This document shows, one piece after another, positions 6,910-14,138 of a stretch of DNA of 18,362 nucleotides. Position numbers and translations under genes: made by a program. The notes under the pieces are model-generated. The model did not search any database. It was not told the origin of the DNA and saw nothing but the letters and a program-made list of their open reading frames with translations. Within the stretch, counting starts at the first letter, position 1. Each line of letters begins with the position of its first letter. This DNA is from CAZKRU01 sp964555235 (GTDB lineage: Bacteria; Verrucomicrobiota; Verrucomicrobiia; Methylacidiphilales; CAMAQI01): NCBI GenBank assembly GCA_964555235.1, contig CAZKRU010000082.1, positions 1 through 18,362 of the forward strand, written 5' to 3'.

Positions 6910-8495
6910 CCGGGAGGATGTAGGATTGTGTCAGTTGTGGCAAGCTCTGGTCGTGTCTCAGGATAGTCGAGAGTGGAGTGAAGCCCTCGGCTCTCTTTTC
7001 GGCTGATCGCGGAATCAACAACAAGAGAGGCAACGACGGCGATGTTGCGCAAGTCGATGAGTTCCGGGGTGAGTTTGTGATCCCAGTAATATTCGTGAAT
7101 TTCTTGCGTGAGCATTCGGAGACGGGTACTGGCGCGATAAAGTCGTTTATCGGAACGGACAATGCCGACATAATTCCACATCAGTTGACGAATTTCCTGC
7201 CAAAGGTGCTTCACGACGACCATTTCATCCGGATCGTCCGCATTGCCGGTCTGCCACGGTTGGAGTTCAATGGTGGAGGGAGGTGTCGTATCGGCGGCGA
7301 TCGCTTTTGAGGCTCGGTGGGAGACCACCAGTGCTTCGAGGAGTGAGTTACTGGCGAGGCGATTGGCTCCATGGAGTCCGGTGCAGGCGACTTCACCCGC
7401 AGCCCAAAGTCCGGGAAGCACGGTCCGTCCATCGAGATCCGTCTGGATCCCTCCGCACTGGTAGTGCGCGGCTGGAACCACAGGGATCGGGTCCTCATGC
7501 ATGCGGATCCCGTACTTGAGACAGGTAGAGAAAATTTGAGGAAATCTTTCCCGGAGATAAGTTTCTCCCTTGCTCCGGATGTCGAGATAGACGCAAGGGG
7601 CCCCGCTCTTTTTCATCTCGGCATCAATCGCTCGGGCGACGACATCGCGAGGGGCCAGTGATTTCATCGGATGATAGCGTTCCATGAATTCGCGACCTTG
7701 GGCGTCAATCAAGATGCCTCCTTCTCCGCGAACCGCTTCGCTGATGAGAAAACTTCGTCCGTCCGGATGATAGAGGCAAGTCGGATGAAATTGAATGAAT
7801 TCCATATTCGCCACCGGAACGCCTGCCCGATAGGCCATGGCAACGCCATCTCCTGTGGCGATTTCGGGATTGGTGGTGTGAAGATAGGTTTGACCGCACC
7901 CTCCCGTGGCGAGAAGTAGATGACGGGAGGCGAAGGTTTCAACCTCACGAGTTTTTTTGTTTAGAACATAAACTCCGAGGCAAGCGTTCCGAGTGCAGTA
8001 GCCGAGTTTTCGAAGGGTGATGAGATCGACCGCGACATAATTTTCGAAAATCCGGATGTTCGGATGTTTGGCCAAATTGGAAAGTAAGGTCTGCTCGATT
8101 GCCTTGCCCGTCATATCCTTGGAGTGAAGGATGCGTCGACGGGAGTGACCGCCTTCCTGGCCGAGATCAAAATCAGGACTGTTCTCTTTGTGTGAAAACT
8201 CCATCCCGGATTCGATGAGTTCACGGATTCGCTCGGGAGCTTCTTCGACAATTTCGCGAACGATGTTTTCTTTGCATAATCCCGCACCGGCTTGAAGGGT
8301 ATCGCGGATGTGGAGGGCGAAGGAGTCTTCTGCCGAGAAAACGCAGGCGATTCCGCCTTGGGCATAATTCGTATTCGACTCCGCCCGGTTCTTTTTGGTG
8401 AGAATCGCAACCGTTCCATAGGGGGCCACCTTGAGCGCAAAGGTCAGTCCGGCAATGCCGCTGCCGATGACGATGAAGTCGTAGGAGTGAATCAT
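6906..8495 (-). CDS. nadB: L-aspartate oxidase (NAD biosynthesis)
   Basis: This FAD enzyme oxidises L-aspartate to iminoaspartate, the first step of de novo NAD synthesis, in the cytosol. The 529-residue form beginning MIHSYDFIVIGSGIAGL is chosen; upstream only a TTG at 8585 is available, and the E. coli enzyme has 540 residues. Visible features are the FAD-binding GSGIAG at 11-16, the SNTNYAQGGIA loop at 40-50, E114-GGHSRRR, the active-site arginine R283 in APRDVVARA, H344 in AAHYQCGGI, and GLHGANRLASNSLLE at 373-387. These together separate it from succinate dehydrogenase subunit A, its nearest relative. The partner genes nadA and nadC are absent from the window. It leads a run of transporter genes, an unusual neighbourhood. 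Confidence 0.95.
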   Translation of the reverse strand: MIHSYDFIVIGSGIAGLTFALKVAPYGTVAILTKKNRAESNTNYAQGGIACVFSAEDSFALHIRDTLQAGAGLCKENIVREIVEEAPERIRELIESGMEFSHKENSPDFDLGQEGGHSRRRILHSKDMTGKAIEQTLLSNLAKHPNIRIFENYVAVDLITLRKLGYCTRNACLGVYVLNKKTREVETFASRHLLLATGGCGQTYLHTTNPEIATGDGVAMAYRAGVPVANMEFIQFHPTCLYHPDGRSFLISEAVRGEGGILIDAQGREFMERYHPMKSLAPRDVVARAIDAEMKKSGAPCVYLDIRSKGETYLRERFPQIFSTCLKYGIRMHEDPIPVVPAAHYQCGGIQTDLDGRTVLPGLWAAGEVACTGLHGANRLASNSLLEALVVSHRASKAIAADTTPPSTIELQPWQTGNADDPDEMVVVKHLWQEIRQLMWNYVGIVRSDKRLYRASTRLRMLTQEIHEYYWDHKLTPELIDLRNIAVVASLVVDSAISRKESRGLHSTLDYPETRPELATTDTILHPPG

Positions 8496-8650
8496 TTCGG
8501 GTTCAAATCGTAGAGGAGGGGTGATCCTATCGTGCTCCAGAAAAAAGGAAAGTCTGAATTTTGGCAGCGCCACATTCCTGTCCAAAATAGACTCCGATTT
8601 GGGAGGTAAATAGGGATGGGGGATTGAATTGGCGGACTTCGCGATTTTGA

Positions 8651-8688
8651 CCTGCCCGCATTGCTACGCAAAGCGTTGCGGGCGGGGG
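8651..8688 (+). repeat. REP-like palindrome, copy 1
   Basis: CCTGCCCGCA pairs with TGCGGGCGGG through one T-G pair, and inner GCT/AGC arms surround a six-base loop. A run of G follows. A second copy in the same orientation lies 134 bases downstream. GC-rich palindromes of this form are typical repetitive extragenic elements, the class that RAYT proteins can mobilise. Confidence 0.65.
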
Positions 8689-8784
8689 TAAAACCGGTTT
8701 TAACCGCAAAGGCTCGACGACCTCAACGTTTTGTTGGTTTGGATCTGAATACAAAATTCCTCCTTTGAGCTTTTGCGGCGTCGC

Positions 8785-8825
8785 CCTGCCCGCAATGCCT
8801 ACGGCATAGCCGTTGCAGGCGGGGG
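8785..8825 (+). repeat. REP-like palindrome, copy 2
   Basis: This copy shares the outer arms of copy 1 (CCTGCCCGCA and AGGCGGGGG) but differs in the middle, where GCCTACGGC can form its own small hairpin. One further mismatch sits in the outer stem. Partial similarity continues downstream of both copies (CGACCTCAA), so the repeated unit may be longer than the palindrome. Confidence 0.6.
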
Positions 8826-9001
8826 TGGAAACTTCAACGATCCGGATCGACCTCAAAGCCTCCAAGGGCTCGAAGGGAGACCCTCAGTGGAGGGCCATTT
8901 TCTGTTTTGGACGCTAATGGCAGCGCCATGGTCCGCATTGACTCACATTAAATGTTACCCGAGGGGTGATATTGGCAAAGGGGCAAATGATTCGTTGACT
9001 C

Positions 9002-9097
9002 ATGGTCGTGGTTACCACGAAAAAAAGGATGAGTGCGAATGCGAAGCGAGAATATTTACAACGGATTTACGGTCGGTCTCGATGTAAGAGATGCTGA
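9002..9097 (+). pseudogene. Remnant of a transposase/integrase N-terminus
   Basis: The frame encodes 31 residues ending in TGA. The part MSANAKREYLQRIYGR strongly resembles the opening of a family of integrase-core (DDE) transposases that starts MSANAKREYL and continues with IYGR or similar. Similarity stops at SRCKRC and no other frame continues it, so only the first few dozen residues remain. A near-perfect 15-base palindrome (TCGTGGT-T-ACCACGA, 9006-9020) lies in its first codons. The identification rests on memory of the family and should be tested by a protein search. Confidence 0.5.
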
Positions 9098-9147
9098 CTT
9101 AAAAGATTTATTCTTTTCAATGGCAGCCCACTTGCTAAATTTTCGAA

Positions 9148-9393
9148 ATGCACCAATTTAGCGAGCTTTCCCTGCCTTCTGTGCCGGGAGCGGAGGAGAT
9201 CCTTAAATCCTGCGTTCAGGTTCTCTCTGAGGATTTTAAGGCAGACGAGGTTTGGCTCTATGGATCTTGCGCGAAAGGGTCTCCGGCGCCGGATAGTGAC
9301 TTTGATGTGCCCCCAACACTTGTAGAGGTGCAAGTGCTTCAAGGCGAAGTTGAAAAATTAAGCCTACAACTTTTTCCTGAATCAAGGATCTGA
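9148..9393 (+). pseudogene. Truncated minimal nucleotidyltransferase (MNT) domain
   Basis: The 81-residue product has the nucleotidyltransferase signature: VWLYGSCAKGSPAPDSDFDV, with G39-S40 and the two metal-binding aspartates D51 and D53. Complete MNT proteins of the MNT/HEPN toxin-antitoxin type continue from the second aspartate into a hydrophobic strand and carry a third acidic residue about 40 positions later. Here PPTLVEVQVLQGEVEKL follows and the protein ends, so the back half is missing or replaced. No HEPN partner is seen on either side; the next gene is unrelated. No ribosome binding site is evident. It is probably a relic, though a short functional antitoxin cannot be excluded. 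Confidence 0.55.
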
Positions 9394-9425
9394 CAGCACG
9401 GATTCTTTAAATACATCGTCCTAAT

Positions 9426-9752
9426 ATGAATACAACCATTGACGGTTTCTTGGCTCCGTATTTGAATTCGTATATACCGTGGTTGTATATAGAGTCCTAT
9501 TGGTGGACGGTACTGGGGTTTGCGGGGACGTCTATTTTCGGATCGAGATTTGTGATTCAGTGGCTGGTTTCTGAAAAAAAGAAACAACTCGTCGTTCCTG
9601 CGGTTTTTTGGCACCTGAGTTTTTGGGGAAGCGTGCTGAATTTGATTTATTTTTTACATATCGACAAAGCCCCGCCGATTTTCGGAGCGATCTTTCTGCC
9701 GGTACTTTATGCGCGGAATCTGATGTTGATGGGGAAGAGGAAAAATGGATAG
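9426..9752 (+). CDS. Lipid A biosynthesis N-terminal-domain (LAB_N) membrane protein
   Basis: This 108-residue protein has three hydrophobic segments and the LAB_N pattern: FGSRFVIQWLVSEKKKQLVVPAVFW (residues 39-63), then WGSVLNLIYFLHIDKAPPIFG and YARNLMLM. In many Gram-negative bacteria this domain stands alone or precedes lipid-A-disaccharide synthase or a glycosyltransferase; its molecular role is poorly defined but tied to lipid A or other lipid-linked glycans in the inner membrane. The length fits the stand-alone form. No lpxB or glycosyltransferase is adjacent. The gene ends two bases before the left inverted repeat of the next unit. Confidence 0.85.
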   Translation: MNTTIDGFLAPYLNSYIPWLYIESYWWTVLGFAGTSIFGSRFVIQWLVSEKKKQLVVPAVFWHLSFWGSVLNLIYFLHIDKAPPIFGAIFLPVLYARNLMLMGKRKNG

Positions 9753-9754
9753 TT

Positions 9755-9784
9755 TCACACGGAGTTCACTGAGCTCACGGAGAT
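9755..9784 (+). repeat. Left 30-bp inverted repeat, CACGGAG module triplet
   Basis: The arm contains three 7-base modules with a 9-base period: CACGGAG (9758-9764), CACTGAG (9767-9773) and CACGGAG (9776-9782). It begins two bases after the LAB_N stop codon. The reverse complement is at 10323-10352. Confidence 0.9.
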
Positions 9785-9848
9785 AGATTAGATTCTTGCT
9801 TTGAGTTTTTTCGACCTGATGTAAAGAAGTAGGGAATGAGGAGGGGGG

Positions 9849-10274
9849 ATGAAGGAGAATCAGATCAGCGGAATGGTAGTTGGTGCGGCTCTTGAAATTC
9901 ACAAAGAAATAGGGCCGGGACTTTTAGAGTCGGTTTATGAGGCTATATTGGCGGACGCTCTTTCAGGGTTGGGGTTAAAAGTTGAGCGGCAAAAGTCGAT
10001 ACCGATTTCTTATCGTGGTAAAATATTTGAAGACGGGTTTCGAGCGGATCTGGTTGTTGAGGATTTTTTGATAATCGAAATCAAATCAGTCGAGAAATTG
10101 CCCCCCGTTCACAAAAAGCAACTGTTTACTTATGTGAAGCTGTCGGGAAAAAAGGTAGGTCTTCTGATTAATTTTGACGGTGAGCTTTTGAAGGGAAATG
10201 TGGAGCGTATTGTTGTAGGGGTAGCGCCGGATCTCCGTTTTGAGAAAAGTAGATTTCAAGCGGAAGATGACTGA
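9849..10274 (+). CDS. GxxExxY protein (PD-(D/E)XK-like nuclease family)
   Basis: This 141-residue protein shows the defining G24-LL-E27-SV-Y30 motif (GPGLLESVYE) after a helix containing E16 and H18. It also has a PD-(D/E)XK-type pattern: D67 in FRADLVV and E77-I-K79 in IIEIKS. QLFTY (Q91 to Y95) and LLINF follow, as in the family. The family is regarded as nuclease-like, but no biological function is established. An AGGAGG site at 9839-9844 precedes the ATG, so the gene is probably expressed. It lies alone inside a perfect 30-bp inverted repeat made of 9-base-period modules, and similar modules recur elsewhere in this window. The family is common in Verrucomicrobiota, Planctomycetota and Bacteroidota genomes. 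Confidence 0.88.
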   Translation: MKENQISGMVVGAALEIHKEIGPGLLESVYEAILADALSGLGLKVERQKSIPISYRGKIFEDGFRADLVVEDFLIIEIKSVEKLPPVHKKQLFTYVKLSGKKVGLLINFDGELLKGNVERIVVGVAPDLRFEKSRFQAEDD

Positions 10275-10282
10275 TTGTAATT

Positions 10283-10308
10283 CTCTGAGGGCTCGGAGAA
10301 ACATGGAG
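10283..10308 (+). repeat. Degenerate CRCNRAG-like module triplet
   Basis: Directly after the GxxExxY stop codon come CTCTGAG (10283-10289), CTCGGAG (10292-10298) and CATGGAG (10302-10308), spaced 9 and 10 bases. They resemble the modules of the flanking inverted repeat in the plus orientation, with extra changes. This may be a decayed earlier copy. Confidence 0.45.
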
Positions 10309-10322
10309 GTAGAACAAACAAA

Positions 10323-10352
10323 ATCTCCGTGAGCTCAGTGAACTCCGTGTGA
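10323..10352 (-). repeat. Right 30-bp inverted repeat, CACGGAG module triplet
   Basis: This is the exact reverse complement of 9755-9784 and holds the same three modules on the minus strand. It ends eight bases from the stop codon of the convergent methyltransferase gene. Confidence 0.9.
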
Positions 10353-10360
10353 GGAGGATT

Positions 10361-11125
10361 TTATTTCCGCGGGGTCCAGTGGATGAGGCCGGTGCCGCTC
10401 CAGCTTCCAAAGGAAGTAAGATCAAGTTTTGGGCGGTCAATGGCACGCCAGATGGCGAGCATGTTCCAGAGTCGGATGTCATCGAAAACGATGTATGGCG
10501 ATTTCTGAAACGGAACGGTCTCGAAGTGATTAAGGAAAACCTGTTCCATGACGCCATCTTTGGCGGCATCGACGAAGAGAAAATCGGCTTCCGAGATCAG
10601 TTTTTGAAATGAATTGAAAATATGGGGTTTGGTCAGGTCGGCAACTTTTTGAACCAGACGGCCATCGGCGAAATCGGACTCTTGTAGAATCACTCCCGGA
10701 TATTCCTTCCAAGGAACTACATCAAAGGTGACGATTTTTGAGTCCGCAGGGAGGAGTTTTTTCATGGCGAGCGCGGAGTAACCGGAGGCGGTTCCGATCT
10801 CAACGATCAGTTTTGGCTGGAGGACTTTCACAAAGGCAGCCAAGAGTTTGTAATGCTGTCCTGGCCAAGTGTCGGGAGTTTTGAGCGTCTCAGGAATACG
10901 AGTGGAAATTTCTTCCAGCGAAATATCGAGAGCGTGCGGGAGTACTTTGAGGGCGAATTCAATCAATTCCCGTGTCGGTTTTCCAGGCGAGTCCTCCAAG
11001 GGAAAGATGAGCGATTGGCGTGCGTCGAGTGCGGAAATGGGAAGGATGGGGGGCAAAGGGACTTGGACAATCTCGCTGTGACCGGATGAAGCGTCTGTGA
11101 TTTTAACGGGAAGGGAGGAACTCAT
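10361..11125 (-). CDS. Class I SAM-dependent methyltransferase (O-methyltransferase-like)
   Basis: This 254-residue cytosolic enzyme has the SAM-binding motif I VEIGTASGYSAL at residues 108-119. It also has an acidic residue after strand 2 (TFDVV, D135), FLFVDAAKDG with D186, and YIVFDDIRLWNM with D215-D216. This layout resembles the catechol/caffeoyl-CoA O-methyltransferase type, but the substrate is unknown. The chosen ATG overlaps the TAA of the upstream phosphatase gene by one base (TAATG); an earlier in-frame start at 11164 lies inside that gene and is less likely. The N-terminal 90 residues are not recognised. Coupling to a sugar-phosphate phosphatase and a phosphohexomutase suggests a role in carbohydrate or secondary metabolism, but this is inference. 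Confidence 0.85.
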   Translation of the reverse strand: MSSSLPVKITDASSGHSEIVQVPLPPILPISALDARQSLIFPLEDSPGKPTRELIEFALKVLPHALDISLEEISTRIPETLKTPDTWPGQHYKLLAAFVKVLQPKLIVEIGTASGYSALAMKKLLPADSKIVTFDVVPWKEYPGVILQESDFADGRLVQKVADLTKPHIFNSFQKLISEADFLFVDAAKDGVMEQVFLNHFETVPFQKSPYIVFDDIRLWNMLAIWRAIDRPKLDLTSFGSWSGTGLIHWTPRK

Positions 11126-11868
11126 TATTTTAAGGGGTAGGAGATTTTTCCGCTGCTGCCGCAAAGCTTGTATTTCTCACCTGCCTTGACTTCCACTTCG
11201 ACTTTGCCTCCGGCACGCTCGACGATCAACCACCCGGCGGCAATATCCCAAAGACTGACGCCTTGCTCAATATAAGCATCGAGCCGTCCTGAGGCAACAT
11301 AAGCGAGATCCAACGCGGCAGAACCCATCGCGCGAAGTTTTTTCGCTTCGTGACCGTAATGTTGGTAGAGCTTGAGGCAGTGGTCTACAGACTCGCGGCT
11401 TTTGGCGAAGCCAACGGCCATCACGGCATCCTTCAATTGATTTCGAGAGCTGACCGAAATCGGGGTTCCATTCAAATACGCAGGCGTATTCGGTTCGGCG
11501 GTGAAGAGTTCGTGCCGCATCGGGTCGTAGATAACTCCAAGAAGCCAATCATGGGGAGCCCCTTTTTTCCGCGCGGCGATGGAGACGCAAAAGTGCGGGA
11601 TTCCCATGGCAAAATTCAAGGTCCCATCGATCGGATCCACAATCCATTCGATCTCGCCTTTCGGATTTCCGGAATCACCTTCTTCGCCGATCAGACAATG
11701 GTCGGGGTAGTGTTTGAGGAGAATCGAGTAGATCAAGTTTTGCGAATCAATATCCGTTTGGATTTTGATATCGTGACCTGAATTGTCATTCACTTGGATT
11801 TCGCGTCCGAAGTTCCGGCGGATCAAATCCCCGGCGGCGAGTGCAGCAGTAATGGCGGTTCCGATCAT
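11125..11868 (-). CDS. Inositol monophosphatase family protein
   Basis: This 247-residue enzyme belongs to the Mg-dependent sugar-phosphatase superfamily (SuhB, CysQ and inositol phosphatases). The metal site is complete: E62-E63 (IGEEGDS), D78-P-I-D81-G-T (WIVDPIDGTLNF, residues 75-86) and D208 in SLWDIAAG. The length and the LWDIAAG form fit inositol-1-phosphatase-like members better than the bisphosphate nucleotidases, but the substrate is not decided. The start ATG is five bases after the stop of the mutase gene, and the stop overlaps the methyltransferase start. The three genes therefore form one operon. Confidence 0.92.
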   Translation of the reverse strand: MIGTAITAALAAGDLIRRNFGREIQVNDNSGHDIKIQTDIDSQNLIYSILLKHYPDHCLIGEEGDSGNPKGEIEWIVDPIDGTLNFAMGIPHFCVSIAARKKGAPHDWLLGVIYDPMRHELFTAEPNTPAYLNGTPISVSSRNQLKDAVMAVGFAKSRESVDHCLKLYQHYGHEAKKLRAMGSAALDLAYVASGRLDAYIEQGVSLWDIAAGWLIVERAGGKVEVEVKAGEKYKLCGSSGKISYPLK

Positions 11869-11873
11869 AAATT

Positions 11874-13790
11874 TTAAGCCGTTCGGATTTTGACATCCTG
11901 TTGAACTTCATCCCACCAACGATTCAACGTTTCCCGGCAGCTCGATTTGGTTTGTTCCAAATCTTTTTGAACCGAAGCCTGCGTGAAGAAATAGAATTTA
12001 ATCTTCGGTTCCGTTCCTGATCCGCGCACTGCCATCCGGCTTCCATCTTGAAGATGAAAGAGGAGCATGGTCTCTTTCGGGATCTCTTTGCCGTCGGCGT
12101 CCTGGTAAGTCTCTTGGGCGAAGTTTTGGACTTCAACCACCGGTTGACCGAGAAATTTCTGAGGCGGAGTGGCGCGATACGATTGCAATAGTTTTTGAAT
12201 CGTCGCGGCCCCAGCAGCCCCTTCGAAAGTGAGTTGTCCGAGTTTTTCGGTGTAAAATCCGAACTTCTGATAGATTGCATCCAGATATTGGAGCAAGGTC
12301 TGATTTCGATTCTTTGCCCAGGCAGCGACTTCAGCGAACATGAGCGCAGCGGCGTTTCCGTCTTTATCGCGAACGTAATCGCCGCCGGAATACCCATAAC
12401 TTTCTTCGCCGCCAAAAATAAAGAAGGTTCCACGTGCTAATTGGACTTCACGCCGTTTTTCGAAAGACTGGCTGTCGTAATCCGCGATGCCGGTCAGTGC
12501 CTGGTAATTACCGAGTTTTTCGCCGATATATTTGAATCCGGTCAGCGTGTCGATACACTTGATTCCATAATGCTTGGCAATTGCTTTTTGGAGATCGGTG
12601 GTGACAAAGGTCTTGATCAAGGCGGCTCGCGATTTGTTGGAGTCGTTGATGATCCCTTTGGAGAAAAATCGCTCGGTTCGGTAGTAGGCCATGATCGAGC
12701 CGATCAGATTTCCTGAGATGATTTCGAATTCGCCTGCACCATTACGGATGGCGACTCCCATGCGGTCGCAGTCAGGATCGGTCGCAATAATGAGGTCGGC
12801 CCCTTCCTTTTTCGCCTGCTGGATCGCGAGCTCCAAGGCCTCGGCATTTTCCGGGTTTGGAGATTTGACGGTCGGGAATCGTCCATCACCGCCGGATTGA
12901 GCCTCCAGAAGGCTGACTTGAAAACCGAAATGACGGAGGAGGGTTGGGATTATTTTGATTCCGGTGCCGTGCAGTGAAGTATAAACAATTTTGAGGGAGT
13001 TTTTCGCCTTCTCGATTTCGGACGGCTCGAGTACTAATTCGCGAAGCGCCTTCTGATACGCTTCATCGGCTTCGGAGCCGAGAATGGTCAGAGAGCCCGG
13101 AGTTTTGGATTCCGTCGGAGAAGCCCCTTCCGCAAGTCGATTTACTTCGGCGATGATCCCTGAAGCATGGGGTTCGACGACTTGGGCGCCGTCGTGGAAG
13201 TAACATTTAAATCCATTGTCATGAAAGGGATTGTGACTCGCAGAGATCACGATGCCGGCTTGTGCCTTGAGCCAACGGACGGAGAAGGAGAGTTGAGGAG
13301 TGGAGCGTTCTTCCGCGAAAAGATAGGCGTCGATTCCTTGACGTTGAACGGATGCTGCGACGAGTTCCGAGAAATAGCGTGAGAAATGTCGCGTGTCGTG
13401 AGCGATAACGATCTTGTTGCGTTGATTCGGAAATGCTTTGAGGAGGTATTCTCCGAGTCCCTGTGCCGCGCGACGGATATTCGCGTCGTTCATCATGTTC
13501 GTTCCGACGGCGGCGTGCTCGGGGCATCCGAGCGCATTCGGAGTTCCTTTTTCCGAAGCGGTGACGGTTTTTCCGATGGTGCGCCCACGAATGCCGCCAG
13601 TGCCGAATTTTAGCTTGGCATAAAAGCGGTCATTCAATTCGGTCCACGCTTTGGTATCAAGTAATTCCTGGACGCTTTTCTGCGCCCAAGGTTCGAGGGT
13701 TGGAAATGCTTGAAGAAGATTTTCGCGGGTGGAGCTCATGAGGGAGCCGGAAGTCACCGCCGCATCGAGATGGGAATCAAGAGAACTCAT
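11874..13790 (-). CDS. Phosphoglucomutase/phosphomannomutase family protein
   Basis: This enzyme of the alpha-D-phosphohexomutase family interconverts hexose 1- and 6-phosphates. The 638-residue form starts at the ATG at 13790; a longer frame would need the TTG at 13829, which lies in the terminator of the gene upstream. All four signature sites are present: the phosphoserine S185 in ISASHNP, the Mg loop D338-P-D340-C-D342-R, the sugar-binding GGEESYGY at 460-467, and the phosphate-binding RGSGTEPK at 589-596. FGTGGIRG near residue 62 opens domain 1. The length matches the longer group related to phosphopentomutase/PGM2 rather than the shorter GlmM or ManB proteins, so glucose or pentose phosphate is the more likely substrate. 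It heads a three-gene operon. Confidence 0.92.
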   Translation of the reverse strand: MSSLDSHLDAAVTSGSLMSSTRENLLQAFPTLEPWAQKSVQELLDTKAWTELNDRFYAKLKFGTGGIRGRTIGKTVTASEKGTPNALGCPEHAAVGTNMMNDANIRRAAQGLGEYLLKAFPNQRNKIVIAHDTRHFSRYFSELVAASVQRQGIDAYLFAEERSTPQLSFSVRWLKAQAGIVISASHNPFHDNGFKCYFHDGAQVVEPHASGIIAEVNRLAEGASPTESKTPGSLTILGSEADEAYQKALRELVLEPSEIEKAKNSLKIVYTSLHGTGIKIIPTLLRHFGFQVSLLEAQSGGDGRFPTVKSPNPENAEALELAIQQAKKEGADLIIATDPDCDRMGVAIRNGAGEFEIISGNLIGSIMAYYRTERFFSKGIINDSNKSRAALIKTFVTTDLQKAIAKHYGIKCIDTLTGFKYIGEKLGNYQALTGIADYDSQSFEKRREVQLARGTFFIFGGEESYGYSGGDYVRDKDGNAAALMFAEVAAWAKNRNQTLLQYLDAIYQKFGFYTEKLGQLTFEGAAGAATIQKLLQSYRATPPQKFLGQPVVEVQNFAQETYQDADGKEIPKETMLLFHLQDGSRMAVRGSGTEPKIKFYFFTQASVQKDLEQTKSSCRETLNRWWDEVQQDVKIRTA

Positions 13791-13827
13791 GCCCACCAAA
13801 ATCTTTGAAAATGCCTCGGAAAGCAAC

Positions 13828-13865
13828 AAAAAAGGCGCCGCTCGCGGGGAGGGGCGCCTTTTTTT
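13828..13865 (-). terminator. Intrinsic terminator after the ferredoxin gene
   Basis: A perfect 12-bp stem (arms 13828-13839 and 13853-13864, core GGCGCC) with a 13-base loop is flanked by A and T runs on both sides. On the minus strand it ends in a T tract and lies 16 bases after the ferredoxin stop. Because both sides are AT runs it could work in both directions. It separates the ferredoxin transcript from the mutase operon, whose promoter must then lie within or just after it. Confidence 0.85.
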
Positions 13866-13880
13866 AAGGAAAACACTTCT

Positions 13881-14114
13881 TTATTCGCCGTCGTTCCCAA
13901 TCGCTTCGACTGGACAACCTTCCATTGCTTGACGACAAAGTTCCTCTTCTTCAGGAGCGGCAGGTTGCTTAAAGACGTAAGAATAGCCTCCGTCGTCTTG
14001 GCGGGTGAAATTGCTGGGGGCCGTTTCGCGGCACAGGTCGCAATCGATACAGTTATTATCGACGAAATATTTACCCGTTACATTTTCGCCGTATTTATTT
14101 GCTTTGTCTGCCAT
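13881..14114 (-). CDS. Single-cluster 4Fe-4S ferredoxin
   Basis: This 77-residue soluble electron carrier binds one 4Fe-4S cluster through C22, C25 and C28 (CIDCDLC) with C67 in GCPVEAI. C60 may form a disulfide or stay free. A second cluster motif is absent; the middle part (DDGGYSYVFKQP) replaces it, as in Fer4_15-like ferredoxins of Verrucomicrobiota and Acidobacteriota. The gene is monocistronic, with its own promoter-like sequence, a perfect AGGAGG site and a strong terminator, which fits high expression. The electron donor and acceptor are not evident from neighbours. Confidence 0.93.
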   Translation of the reverse strand: MADKANKYGENVTGKYFVDNNCIDCDLCRETAPSNFTRQDDGGYSYVFKQPAAPEEEELCRQAMEGCPVEAIGNDGE

Positions 14115-14118
14115 AGTT

Positions 14119-14124
14119 CCTCCT
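14119..14124 (-). promoter_or_regulatory. Strong ribosome binding site of the ferredoxin gene
   Basis: AGGAGG on the minus strand lies four bases before the ATG. It is among the strongest sites in the window and fixes the start of the ferredoxin. Confidence 0.85.
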
Positions 14125-14138
14125 AGATAATCGGGGCA

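Larger units (their letters stand above)
8496..9147. other. 652-base stretch without an intact gene
   Basis: No convincing complete gene is seen here. The stretch holds the upstream region of nadB (no clear promoter chosen), two REP-like palindromes at 8651 and 8785, and a transposase remnant at 9002. Open frames that cross it, such as 8527-8865 on the minus strand and 8773-9087 on the plus strand, run through the palindromes and match no family I recognise. It looks like a landing zone for repeats and decayed elements. Confidence 0.6.
9755..10352 (+). mobile_element. Candidate mobile unit: GxxExxY gene inside a 30-bp inverted repeat
   Basis: Positions 9755-9784 and 10323-10352 are perfect reverse complements over 30 bases and enclose exactly one gene. 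The unit sits in the gap between two convergent genes, two bases after one stop codon and eight bases before the other. This is what an inserted cassette would look like. No target duplication is visible next to the repeats (GATAGTT on the left, GGAGGAT on the right). Mobility is inferred, since GxxExxY proteins are not known transposases. An alternative is that the repeats form one large stem in DNA or RNA. Confidence 0.5.

Noticed and set aside
8527..8865. Open frame of 112 codons on the minus strand upstream of nadB
   Set aside because: It runs through both REP-like palindromes, overlaps the nadB start region and matches no family I know. It has a low-complexity, repeat-derived look and no ribosome binding site.
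8773..9087. Open frame of 104 codons on the plus strand
   Set aside because: It begins inside the second palindrome and ends inside the transposase remnant in another frame. Its composition is not protein-like.
9039..9161. 40-codon frame overlapping the MNT start, considered as a HEPN partner
   Set aside because: It is too short for a HEPN domain and lacks the R-x4-6-H motif. It is mentioned in a finding but not called as a gene.
11924..12433. 169-codon minus-strand frame within the mutase gene
   Set aside because: It lies wholly inside the phosphohexomutase reading frame, is rich in arginine and serine, and has no recognisable motif.
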